A stretch of 11,879 nt of DNA from DATFYI01 sp035315125 (GCA_035315125.1 DATFYI010000339.1:1-11879), one strand, 5' to 3'. Positions 1 through 7,320 are shown, numbered from the stretch's first letter. The notes: a model not told the origin generated them from the letters alone. A program made the numbers and translations.

Positions 1-670
1 ACATTCATTTGGAAAGGCGACCTGCAGGGCCTAAGATAAGATTAAAACATTAATCTGATATAAAAGGAAATACAATTAACCTAATCGATTATTTTTGAAA
101 AGGTTTCTCAGAACATCTCGAGGAAATAGAGAGTGTCTCATAAGGTGGTTTAAAAAAGGATTTACGTAGAAATCGCATGATTAATTCAGGGAATAATGAT
201 TCCTTTTGAAGCCCAAACTGACTAGCGAAGGACATAACCAGAAATTTCGTGAACCCATAAATCAGGCGAATCAAATTGTTCATAATGATTAATACCCAGG
301 TCCAAATTTACAATTTTGATCATTAGGCCGATATTGTGTAGATATGCTAAATCCTATCGGGAACCTATATAAATAATATTAATTGTTTAATGAAGTTCTG
401 CGCTATCTCCAATTTAACCATCTAGCAGCACATCTTGAAGCAGATATTCCGAACCTGGTAAACAGCGAAATAGAGCTAGAATTTTTGGAATATCTGGAAT
501 GGTGACAGAGGTATTATATAATGAGTGTTATTATGAAAGTCTAGGTGTTGAGCTGGGTCAAACCATAAATGAAGGGAAAAATAGCTGCCAATACGGTAAA
601 GGAAGTGGATACCTATGATGGCTATGGAGTCTGCTCAATTGCTTTTCTATTCATTTTATTAATCGCATTT
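1..670. other. AT-rich region with no supported gene
   Basis: No coding region here has a credible start, ribosome-binding site and recognisable protein. The longest reading frame is a 64-codon minus-strand frame (89-283) without a Shine-Dalgarno; a 40-codon plus-strand frame starting with TTG (383-505) is also unsupported. Both are AT-rich and match no family I know. The one structural element is a 10-bp inverted repeat (441-450 with 487-496). The stretch could be decayed coding sequence or the 3' flank of a neighbouring gene outside the window. Confidence 0.5.
441..496. repeat. Inverted repeat with 10-bp arms, 36-nt spacer
   Basis: CAGATATTCC at 441-450 is the exact reverse complement of GGAATATCTG at 487-496. 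The spacer of 36 nt is long for a terminator and no T-run follows. It could form a stem in RNA or be a remnant of a mobile element end. No function can be assigned from the sequence. Confidence 0.4.
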
Positions 671-671
671 G

Positions 672-691
672 TTATTGACAATTGCAAATAA
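672..691. promoter_or_regulatory. Candidate operator palindrome over the -35 box
   Basis: TTATTGACAATTGCAAATAA is an imperfect palindrome: 16 of 20 positions are symmetric, centred on CAATTG with TTATT/AATAA outer arms. It covers the whole -35 hexamer, so a bound dimer would block RNA polymerase. The shape suits a repressor dimer site, but no regulator gene lies in the window, so the family is unknown. Part of the symmetry could come from AT richness. Confidence 0.35.
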
Positions 692-702
692 TGTGATAGA
701 AT
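675..702 (+). promoter_or_regulatory. Sigma-70-type promoter for the first operon
   Basis: TTGACA at 675-680 is a perfect -35 hexamer. It is followed after 16 nt by TAGAAT at 697-702, which matches five of six positions of the -10 consensus. Transcription would start near 709, leaving a leader of about 70 nt before the GTG start at 778. It is the only strong promoter-like signal upstream of the eight-gene run that ends at 8439. Confidence 0.65.
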
Positions 703-777
703 GTCGATAATTCTTATTAAAAACAATCCAACGCAGAAATAATTTCAATATCCAATAGAATAACTAATGGAGGCTGC

Positions 778-1917
778 GTGAACCCACGGGAACGTATTCT
801 TACGGCTTTGAATCACAAGGAACCCGATAAAGTTCCGATCGATCTGGGGGCTACAGAGAATACTACAATCACCCGAATAGCCTATATTAACCTGCGACGT
901 TCATTAGGGATGGTCGATGACCGTGAGCCATACATCATCAACCGCCAGATGGATGCCGTTTTTCCCGCTAACGACATTCTTAAATTATTTCAGGTAGATA
1001 CCCGGCCGGTGCGGCCGTCCTCATCCTGGAAAGCCAAAACTCGTGAAATGCCGGATGATAGTTTCTATGATGAATTGAACATCCGTTGGCGCAAAGTCGG
1101 CTATTACTACGACATGGTCGAACATCCTATGGAATCCTATACTCTGGAACAAATAATCAAAGCGCCTAGCCCGGATCCATTTGAACCTGGGCGGTTGGAT
1201 GGCGTGAAGGAATATGCCCGGAGCCTTTATGAAGACACAGATTATGCAATCGTTGTTGGTCATATCTGTTGGGGTCCCTTCGAGTTAGGGTGTGCTCTAC
1301 GCGGCTTTGAGCAGTTTTTAATAGACCTCGGATCCGATCCCGTACTGGCTAGAACTATCCTTGATAAAAACCTGGAGTTGGCCATCCGGTTTTGGGATGC
1401 TTACTTGAGTGAGGTTGGTGACTATGTGCAGGTTGTAGCCCAGGGGGATGACATGGGGATGCAAACTGGTTCAATTATCTCCCCGCGGATGTACAGGCAA
1501 TTTATTAAGCCACTTCATAAAAAGTTGTTCGATTTCATCCATTCCAAGACGAATGCCAAGATATTTTTGCATAGTTGTGGCTCTGTTTACAATTTGATTC
1601 CGGACCTGATCGAAATTGGTGTGGATATTCTAAGTCCAGTTCAATTCACAGCAGCAAATATGGACCTGGGCCGCCTTAAGAAAGAGTTTGGAAAAGATCT
1701 ATCATTTTGGGGCGGCGGCGTGAATACACAGCGTGTGCTTCCGTTTGGCAGCCTGGATGAAATCAAAGATGACGTACGCCGTAATATCGAAATCCTGGCT
1801 CCCGGGGGTGGTTTTGTGTTCGTTCCCGTGCATAATATCCAGGCCGACATCGCCCCGGAGCGGATTCGGGCTGTATACGAAACTATCCTGGAAGTGCGAG
1901 ACTATCCAATTTCCTAA
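778..1917 (+). CDS. Uroporphyrinogen decarboxylase-fold protein, methyltransferase-like branch
   Basis: This 379-residue protein belongs to the URO-D superfamily (TIM barrel), in the branch resembling corrinoid/zinc methyltransferases (MtaA/MtbA-like) rather than haem-pathway HemE. The N-terminus has the family opening NPRERILTALNHKEPDKVP. A His-x-Cys pair (H265, C267 in LHSCG), typical of a zinc-binding methyltransferase site, is followed by GGGVNTQ (about 312-317) and a GGGFVFVPVHNIQ segment (343-355). The N-terminal RQAGR signature of true HemE is absent and no haem genes are nearby. The GTG start is preceded by GGAGG at 769-773, only 4 nt away; no other in-frame start fits the family N-terminus. 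It opens the operon, 10 nt before the aldolase gene. The substrate is unknown: methyl transfer is possible, but no corrinoid protein is visible here. Confidence 0.8.
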   Translation: MNPRERILTALNHKEPDKVPIDLGATENTTITRIAYINLRRSLGMVDDREPYIINRQMDAVFPANDILKLFQVDTRPVRPSSSWKAKTREMPDDSFYDELNIRWRKVGYYYDMVEHPMESYTLEQIIKAPSPDPFEPGRLDGVKEYARSLYEDTDYAIVVGHICWGPFELGCALRGFEQFLIDLGSDPVLARTILDKNLELAIRFWDAYLSEVGDYVQVVAQGDDMGMQTGSIISPRMYRQFIKPLHKKLFDFIHSKTNAKIFLHSCGSVYNLIPDLIEIGVDILSPVQFTAANMDLGRLKKEFGKDLSFWGGGVNTQRVLPFGSLDEIKDDVRRNIEILAPGGGFVFVPVHNIQADIAPERIRAVYETILEVRDYPIS

Positions 1918-1927
1918 AAGGTATTCT

Positions 1928-2689
1928 ATGTATAAAAATATTGTCAAGGAAATGCTATTGAACAAACAGCCAGTTTTGGGCTGCATAGTGAATGGGCCTT
2001 ATCCGGCTCTGGTCGAGATGCTTGGCTTAGCCGGTTTTCATTTCGTATTTATCGATGTAGAACACAGCACACTTTCTTTCCGTGATTGTGAGGAATTAGT
2101 ACGGGCCGCAGAAATCCGGCACATTGTGCCTTTTATCCGTACGCCCGAAAATAATCCGAAAACGATCCTCCGATATATGGATCTTGGTGCCATGGGGATG
2201 ATCATACCGGATGTAGGGAATAAAGAAGAAGCGGAATCGGCCGTTCGGGCAGTTAAGTACGCTCCCAGAGGCGACCGTGGATTAGCTACAACTCGCTGTC
2301 AAGATTTTGGGTATGGTAAATCCAAATCCGAGTACTTCAAAGATGCCAATTACGAGACAATGGTAATTGCCTTAATTGAATCAAAAGAGGGTGTAGATCA
2401 CTCCGAGGAAATACTGGCAGTCGATGGGATAGACGCATGTTTCATTGGAACCTCAGATTTATCGATGTCCTTAGGGGTTCTTGGCCAGGTCGATCACCCA
2501 TTGGTGCGATCGGCCTTTGATAAAGTGTTAAATCTTGGCCTGCAAATGGGTAAACCGGTCGGTGTGGTTGTACGAGATAATGAGACGCCGAAACAATTGT
2601 TGGATAAGGGCCTCAGTATCGTTTTTACTGGTATCAATGCCATAGTAAAAGTGGGAGCAAAAGAGTTCATTACGAATGCGGGTTGTTGA
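1928..2689 (+). CDS. HpcH/HpaI family aldolase (class II, 2-oxoacid aldolase)
   Basis: This 253-residue protein belongs to the HpcH/HpaI aldolase family, which uses a divalent metal to split 4-hydroxy-2-oxoacids (for example 2-keto-3-deoxy sugar acids) into pyruvate and an aldehyde. By-eye family landmarks are all present: FIDVEH with general base H46, R71 in PFIRTP, the GAMGMIIPDV segment (87-96), the YAPRGDRG loop (111-118), metal ligand E151 (IESKEG) and metal ligand D177 (GTSDLS). The reading frame is open upstream to 1733, but that part overlaps the previous gene. ATG at 1928, just after the preceding stop and behind AAAAGG (1915-1920), gives the normal family N-terminus. The active site appears intact, so it is probably a working aldolase. 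The aldehyde partner cannot be told from sequence. Confidence 0.88.
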   Translation: MYKNIVKEMLLNKQPVLGCIVNGPYPALVEMLGLAGFHFVFIDVEHSTLSFRDCEELVRAAEIRHIVPFIRTPENNPKTILRYMDLGAMGMIIPDVGNKEEAESAVRAVKYAPRGDRGLATTRCQDFGYGKSKSEYFKDANYETMVIALIESKEGVDHSEEILAVDGIDACFIGTSDLSMSLGVLGQVDHPLVRSAFDKVLNLGLQMGKPVGVVVRDNETPKQLLDKGLSIVFTGINAIVKVGAKEFITNAGC

Positions 2690-2695
2690 TTAGAG

Positions 2696-2722
2696 GATTG
2701 TGCGAATCTAGATTTCGCAATC
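2696..2722 (+). other. Intercistronic hairpin
   Basis: GATTGTGCGAA (2696-2706) pairs with TTCGCAATC (2714-2722), a 9-bp stem with a 2-nt bulge and a 7-nt loop. There is no T-run after it, so it is not a classic intrinsic terminator. It sits in the 68-nt gap between the HpcH-type aldolase and phosphotriesterase-like genes and could stabilise mRNA or dampen read-through. Confidence 0.45.
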
Positions 2723-2757
2723 TTCCATTGAATTAATAACCCACCAGACGCCTGTTT

Positions 2758-3717
2758 ATGAAAGCAAGTATGAACGATGCATGGGTTGTAAACACTGTCC
2801 TGGGTAAAATCCCGTCAAAATGTTTAGGGATTACCTACAGCCACGAACACCTGGCAATGAACCCGGGTGATCCTACTAAATACAGTGACAGTATTTTTGA
2901 CGACATCGAAAAAATAAAGCAAGATATGGCTGAATTTACTTCCGCAGGTGGTAAAACAATAGTGGAAATGACACCTCTTAATTTTGGCCGGGATGTTTTG
3001 GCATATCAGAAAATTTCACAGGAGACAGGCGTCCAGGTCATTTGCGCAACTGGTTTCCACAAAGAAGAGTTTATACCACCCTGGCTAAATACAAGCAGCG
3101 ATAACGAAATTATCGATCTTTTGAAGGCTGAAATCGAACAGGGCATCTCGGATACTGGCATCCGGCCGGGTATGATCAAGATTGGAACCAGCTATCAACA
3201 AATCACAGCGCTCGAAAGAAGAATTGTCGAAATTGCTTCTGTAGTTCAGCAAGAAACAATGCTACCCATCAGCACCAACTGCGATAAGGGTACAATGGCT
3301 CTGGAATTGTGTGAATTGCTGAAAGAATTTGGAACCAGGCCCGAAAAGGTAATCCTGGGACATGTAGATATCCCAAATGATGCAGAATATCTAAAAAAGA
3401 TCTGCTCCAAAGGTTTTAACGTACAAATTGATCACGTGGGCCGGGATAAAATCAATAAGGACATGACAAAAGTAAATCTAATTAAAGCCTTGATTGAAGG
3501 TGGTTTTATTGACCAAATCTTTTTAGCAGGGGATATGGGGAAAAGGAGCTATATGAGCTCTTATGGCGGCTGGCCGGGATTAGGTTATATTTTACGCGAA
3601 TTTAAAGGCTATTTATTGGAAAATGGTATTAACGATATGGAAATTGACCATATTCTAATATCGAATCCCGGCAGGGTCTTCGGCATACCTGCTCCAGAGA
3701 GTCTTGGAAATGAATAA
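2758..3717 (+). CDS. Phosphotriesterase-family amidohydrolase (lactonase-like) with altered metal site
   Basis: The 319-residue product fits the phosphotriesterase/PHP (lactonase-like) family of binuclear-metal TIM-barrel hydrolases. Recognisable are the NTVLG opening (12-16), HEH (H29, H31) at the end of strand 1, the bridging carboxylated lysine K141 in GMIKIG, the second-half histidine H202 in LGHVD, D259 in LAGDMG and a C-terminal SNPGRVFG. The position normally held by the first His of the second half (P-[VI]-x-T-H) is Asn here (N174, PISTNCD), so one metal ligand is changed. The start is uncertain: no clear Shine-Dalgarno precedes ATG 2758, and ATG 2770 would give an N-terminus closer to the family. 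In a sugar-acid operon a lactonase or ester hydrolase is plausible; true phosphotriesterase activity is unlikely. Confidence 0.82.
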   Translation: MKASMNDAWVVNTVLGKIPSKCLGITYSHEHLAMNPGDPTKYSDSIFDDIEKIKQDMAEFTSAGGKTIVEMTPLNFGRDVLAYQKISQETGVQVICATGFHKEEFIPPWLNTSSDNEIIDLLKAEIEQGISDTGIRPGMIKIGTSYQQITALERRIVEIASVVQQETMLPISTNCDKGTMALELCELLKEFGTRPEKVILGHVDIPNDAEYLKKICSKGFNVQIDHVGRDKINKDMTKVNLIKALIEGGFIDQIFLAGDMGKRSYMSSYGGWPGLGYILREFKGYLLENGINDMEIDHILISNPGRVFGIPAPESLGNE

Positions 3718-3721
3718 TGAG

Positions 3722-3742
3722 GCTGTCCCATACCTCGACAGC
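3722..3742 (+). other. Intercistronic hairpin
   Basis: GCTGTC (3722-3727) pairs with GACAGC (3737-3742) across a 9-nt loop, 5 nt after the stop codon of the phosphotriesterase-like gene. No T-run follows. It lies in the 78-nt gap before the dehydrogenase gene, the largest gap inside this operon, and may cap the upstream message. Confidence 0.35.
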
Positions 3743-3795
3743 GATTGGGAAAGCGATCTGTTTATACGATCCAAACCGATCAGGAGATCTAAACC

Positions 3796-4776
3796 ATGGT
3801 GGCAAAAATATTAGTAGCTTCGGTTTCCTTTTGTAATTTTTCCATCAAACAGAAACCTGGAGAAATCTTGAAAGAGGCCGGAATAGAAATAGATATCAGC
3901 GACAAGGGTAAGGCGTTGACAGAAACCGAACTACTATCGGTGATCGAGAAGTATGATGGAATTATTGTGGGCACTGATCCTATGACCCCAAAAGTTATCC
4001 AAGAGGGGAAAAATCTCAAGATTATTGCCAAAAATGGGGTTGGTTATGACAATATTGATCTAAAAGCAGCAACCGCCCAACATGTTTACGTAACATTTAC
4101 CCCCGGCGCAGTGGAGCAGACGGTCGCCGATAGTACCTTTGCCATGATTTTCGCTTTAGCCAGGAATATTGTCCTGGGTAATATTGCTGTCCGCAAAGGG
4201 GAATGGCCGAGAATAATCGGTACGGACGTCTCAAAGAAGAAATTGGGTATAATCGGTCTTGGGCGGATTGGGAAAAACGTGGTCATGCGCTCTACCGGCT
4301 TTAATATGGATGTCTACGCCTACGATCCTTTGATCGATGCGGCATTTTGTGAGAAATATGGTGTGTACAGTGTAGACCTGGATACTGTATTCAAGACCTG
4401 TGATATTGTCACCGTCCATGCCCCATTGATGGAATCAACCCGTCATATTGTCAACCAGAGGACATTATCATTAATGAAACCGGACTCTATATTGATTAAT
4501 ACGGCCCGCGGCGAGCTCGTCGATGAACAGGCCTTATATGATGCATTGAAAGAAAAAAAGATTGCCGGCGCCGCCATTGATGTTTTCTCAAAAGAGCCAC
4601 CGGCCAGGGATAATCCCTTATTTGAACTGGAAAACATCATTTTAACACCGCACATTGCCGGATATTCAAGCGATACGCTTTTAGCTTCCGGAATGATGGT
4701 AGCAGAAAGTATCGTTGCCACTCTAAAAGGTGAAATTCCGCCTTACGTTGTAAATAAAGAATTGATCAGCAAATGA
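3796..4776 (+). CDS. D-2-hydroxyacid dehydrogenase (phosphoglycerate dehydrogenase-like)
   Basis: This 326-residue NAD-dependent D-isomer-specific 2-hydroxyacid dehydrogenase interconverts a 2-hydroxyacid and a 2-oxoacid. The substrate-binding domain contains KNGVGYDNID (79-88). The Rossmann domain has GLGRIG at 154-159 and an acidic residue D177 after strand 2, favouring NAD over NADP. The catalytic triad is visible: R238 in NTARGELVDE, E267 in FSKEPP and H286 in TPHIAG. At about 326 residues it lacks the C-terminal ACT regulatory domain of long serine-pathway SerA enzymes, so it more likely works in catabolism (glycerate, tartronate or sugar-acid type substrates). AGGAG at 3782-3786 lies 9 nt before the ATG. 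It is followed after 28 nt by the transaldolase-like gene. Confidence 0.9.
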   Translation: MVAKILVASVSFCNFSIKQKPGEILKEAGIEIDISDKGKALTETELLSVIEKYDGIIVGTDPMTPKVIQEGKNLKIIAKNGVGYDNIDLKAATAQHVYVTFTPGAVEQTVADSTFAMIFALARNIVLGNIAVRKGEWPRIIGTDVSKKKLGIIGLGRIGKNVVMRSTGFNMDVYAYDPLIDAAFCEKYGVYSVDLDTVFKTCDIVTVHAPLMESTRHIVNQRTLSLMKPDSILINTARGELVDEQALYDALKEKKIAGAAIDVFSKEPPARDNPLFELENIILTPHIAGYSSDTLLASGMMVAESIVATLKGEIPPYVVNKELISK

Positions 4777-4804
4777 GTTTAACCAGCACTATCCAGAGGT
4801 GAGC

Positions 4805-5854
4805 ATGAAAGAAAAATATTTTCAACGGATCAACAGGCTGACACCAACAAAGTTTTGGATCAACAATCCAACTCGCAGGCAGGCTACTCTGGCGATTGAA
4901 AATGGGGCTACAGGCTGCACATGCAACCCTTCTTATTCTCAAAAAATGATCGAACATCCAGAAGAACGGGAAACTGCGATCAGGCTTTTGGACGATACAA
5001 TCCGAGAAACGAGTGAAGATAAATATACGGCGGAGGTATTTCAGCGAAAGCTGGTCGCACCGATAGCGGATTGTTTTTTGCCGATGTTCAAAGCCAGTGC
5101 TGGCCTGAATGGATACGTCAGCATACAGACAGACCCAATCAACGATGAAGAATCACAGGAAATTGTTCGCCAGGCGTTAGACAACCGAAAGCTGGGTGCG
5201 AATATTTGCTGTAAGATTCCAACAACACGGGCAGGTTTAACCGCTATGGAAACTTTGCTTGGAGAAAATACCCCAATCAATGCGACGGAAATATTCGGTG
5301 TGAGCCAAATGATTGCGCTGTGTGAAACCTATGAGCAGATTGCCCGGCACACCGGAAAACGTCCAAGAATGTATATGTCGCACATCGCCGGTATTTACGA
5401 TGATTACTTAAAGAATTATGTTGAAAAAGAAAAAATCGATATTTCACCCGATGTGCTCTGGCAGGCTGGCCTGGCCGTGGCGCGCCGGGTCTACGCTGTG
5501 ATGGAAGAACGGGGGTATTCGGCGGTATTTATTGCAGGTGGGGCGCGTGGATTGCATCATTTTACTGAAATGGTGGGTGGAAAAGTTTGTATAACAATTA
5601 ATTGGGAAGGCACCGCTGACAAATTGATTGAATCAGATCCACCCGTGGTGTATCGCCTCTTCAATCCGGTGCCTAACAAAGTTATTGATGAGCTGATGGA
5701 AAAATTGCCTGATTTCCGGCGCGGTTACCTGAGCGACGGGTTGGAAATTGACGATTTTGAGGGTTTTGGGCCGGTGCAGCTCTTCCGCAGCAGCTTTATG
5801 AAAAGCTGGCAACGGGTTCTGGATTTATCAAAGTCCCGCCGACAAACGATTTAG
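4805..5854 (+). CDS. Divergent transaldolase-family Schiff-base aldolase
   Basis: This 349-residue protein has the transaldolase fold. The Schiff-base lysine is K137 (CKIPTT). Other landmarks are the TNPS-like segment CNPS (40-43), N159 in INATEIF and S192. By-eye comparison with E. coli TalB suggests several changes. The Asp17 position (usually WLDDLSR) reads WINNPTR (N20/N21). The Glu96 position (usually VSxEV) is Gln108 in YVSIQTDP. Phosphate-binding Arg181 is Ile197 (SHIAGIYDD). The Arg228 position appears kept as R248. Gln at the Glu96 position is also found in fructose-6-phosphate aldolase, so straight aldol cleavage is plausible; this is inference. GTG at 4799 is in frame, but ATG 4805 is preferred because GAGG (4796-4799) then sits 5 nt upstream. 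The protein is longer than FSA (about 220) and has an extra C-terminal part of about 80 residues. Confidence 0.82.
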   Translation: MKEKYFQRINRLTPTKFWINNPTRRQATLAIENGATGCTCNPSYSQKMIEHPEERETAIRLLDDTIRETSEDKYTAEVFQRKLVAPIADCFLPMFKASAGLNGYVSIQTDPINDEESQEIVRQALDNRKLGANICCKIPTTRAGLTAMETLLGENTPINATEIFGVSQMIALCETYEQIARHTGKRPRMYMSHIAGIYDDYLKNYVEKEKIDISPDVLWQAGLAVARRVYAVMEERGYSAVFIAGGARGLHHFTEMVGGKVCITINWEGTADKLIESDPPVVYRLFNPVPNKVIDELMEKLPDFRRGYLSDGLEIDDFEGFGPVQLFRSSFMKSWQRVLDLSKSRRQTI

Positions 5855-5884
5855 CTATATTCTGGAAAAGGATTTCCTTCCAAA

Positions 5885-6868
5885 ATGAATGAACGCACGA
5901 ATACCTGTCTGGCTTTAGATATCGGGGGCTCGAAAGTCGATGCGGCCTGGATGGATTCTAATGGCAGAGTAGAGGGGACCATCCACAATTTTCCGGTGCC
6001 TTTCGAAGCTTCAGGTGCAGGCGATCCACAGCGATTGATCGAGTCCATCCGACCTTTTATCGACCAGGCTGTTCAAGCAGGGCTTAATCTGCGTGGTATT
6101 GGTCTGAGCCTGTGTGGCAATGTAAATGCAGAAACAGGAGAAGCAGTATTAAACCCAAACCTGCATTGGCGTAATTTACCATTTGGCAAAATGCTGAGTG
6201 ATGCTTTCCAGCTACCCGTACATGCCGAAACCGATGTTCACCAGGCAGCCCTAGCCGAGCGTATCTGGGGGGTTGCATGTGGGGTACACAATTTTGCCTG
6301 GTGCACGATCGGGACAGGTTATGGCGGTTACCTATACCTGAAGGATCGTTTATATGGTGGCTCTCACGGGTTTGCCGGGAACTTCGGGCACATCACTCTG
6401 GATGAGATTAATGGTTACCCATGTGGCTGCGGCAGACGCGGTTGCTTTGAAACTTTCGTAGCCGGCCCGGCTATTGCCCGCCAGGGGCAGCAAGCCGCTG
6501 ATGGCAATCGCAGCCCAATGTTGATACAAATGGCAGATGGCAAGCCGGTAACCACCCGCATGGTCATCCAGGCCAGCCAGGCCGGCGATCCGGCCGCGGT
6601 TGAGATTATCGAGCAGGTGATCCGTTTGATTTCCATTAATCTGGGTGGAGTGGTAAATTTGCTCGATTTAGATATGATTGTAATAGGTGGTGGAGTAGCA
6701 AACTCATCATCTGATTTTATCCAGCGCATCGATCGGCGCATCCGCGATTTCTTGATGACTGAAGAAGCCAAGCGCGACCTGAAAATCATCAAGGAGTCAT
6801 TCTCAAACGCTACCTTATACGGCGCCGCAGCCGACTTTTTCATTCGAGAGGGATACCTTGTTGAATAA
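5885..6868 (+). CDS. ROK-family sugar kinase
   Basis: This 327-residue ROK-family protein has no N-terminal DNA-binding domain, so it is a sugar kinase rather than a NagC/Mlc-type repressor. The ATP phosphate-binding loop is DIGGSK (12-17); the usual ExNDxNxA segment reads ETDVHQAA, keeping the likely catalytic base D117. GTGYGG (143-148) and the zinc site H169 with C180, C182 and C187 (CGCGRRGC) are present. The ROK substrate motif E-x-G-H is N-F-G-H here (N166), changing a residue that normally contacts sugar hydroxyls. A second glycine-rich segment, VIGGGV, lies at 266-271. The ATG is 30 nt after the aldolase gene with only a weak, distant GGAAAAGGA (5864-5872). It likely phosphorylates a hexose or derivative; the exact sugar is unknown. 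Confidence 0.88.
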   Translation: MNERTNTCLALDIGGSKVDAAWMDSNGRVEGTIHNFPVPFEASGAGDPQRLIESIRPFIDQAVQAGLNLRGIGLSLCGNVNAETGEAVLNPNLHWRNLPFGKMLSDAFQLPVHAETDVHQAALAERIWGVACGVHNFAWCTIGTGYGGYLYLKDRLYGGSHGFAGNFGHITLDEINGYPCGCGRRGCFETFVAGPAIARQGQQAADGNRSPMLIQMADGKPVTTRMVIQASQAGDPAAVEIIEQVIRLISINLGGVVNLLDLDMIVIGGGVANSSSDFIQRIDRRIRDFLMTEEAKRDLKIIKESFSNATLYGAAADFFIREGYLVE

Positions 6869-7256
6869 ATTGGATCACATTGCAATCGTTGTTCCGGATG
6901 TAGATGAGGCGCTGGAGGTCTGGCGCGACCGGTTCGGGTTCCAGGAATTATTCCGAGAAAAGGTCAATAACGATAGTACATTATTAGTGCATATTGATCT
7001 TGGAAATACCCAGCTACAGCTTGTCCAACCCTTAACTATTGATCACCCACTCTGGAGGTGGTTAGCACAGAACGGCTCGGGCCTGCATCATCTCTGCCTG
7101 GCGGTCGATGATGTAGAAAAGGCCAGTCTAGAACTGTTGGATTCAGGCATAGCACCTGGTGAACCAAAACCGCACCAGGGAACCCAGGGGAAGCGAGCTT
7201 TATTCCTGGATGAAAATTCGACCGGCGGTGTCCAGGTAGAACTGACCGGTCGTTAA
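6858..7256 (+). CDS. VOC-fold protein, methylmalonyl-CoA epimerase/glyoxalase-like
   Basis: This protein of about 132 residues is a vicinal-oxygen-chelate superfamily member. It has two beta-alpha-beta-beta-beta repeats and metal ligands in the expected places: H7 (LDHIAI), a Gln near 52-54 (TQLQLVQP), H77/H78 (GLHHLC) and E128 (VQVELT). The pattern is closest to methylmalonyl-CoA epimerases, but no mutase or carboxylase is nearby, so another VOC isomerase or lyase role is equally possible. There is no ATG in frame anywhere in the gene: initiation must use TTG at 6858 or the adjacent TTG at 6861, with GAGAGGG (6846-6852) just upstream. The gene overlaps the ROK kinase by 11 (or 8) nt, which suggests translational coupling. 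Confidence 0.82.
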   Translation: MLNKLDHIAIVVPDVDEALEVWRDRFGFQELFREKVNNDSTLLVHIDLGNTQLQLVQPLTIDHPLWRWLAQNGSGLHHLCLAVDDVEKASLELLDSGIAPGEPKPHQGTQGKRALFLDENSTGGVQVELTGR

Positions 7257-7320
7257 TGTATATTCTGTTTTTGTTCAGTTCGATTGAATTGGGTCGCTAA
7301 ACCAAAGGAGAATTTTGTCT

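Noticed and set aside
89..283. 64-codon minus-strand frame in the AT-rich left region
   Set aside because: No Shine-Dalgarno, no family I recognise, AT-rich composition; it may be a remnant but nothing supports a gene.
383..505. 40-codon plus-strand frame with a TTG start
   Set aside because: Short, no ribosome-binding site, no recognisable motif; it could be the decayed end of a gene but is not supportable.
778..1917. HemE, uroporphyrinogen decarboxylase of haem synthesis
   Set aside because: The RQAGR-type signature is missing, the protein is somewhat longer, and the neighbours are sugar-catabolic genes.
1733..1927. Possible N-terminal extension of the HpcH/HpaI aldolase
   Set aside because: It lies over the previous gene in another frame; the family N-terminus begins at ATG 1928.
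5885..6868. NagC/Mlc-type ROK repressor controlling the island
   Set aside because: There is no N-terminal helix-turn-helix; the ATP-binding loop starts at residue 12.
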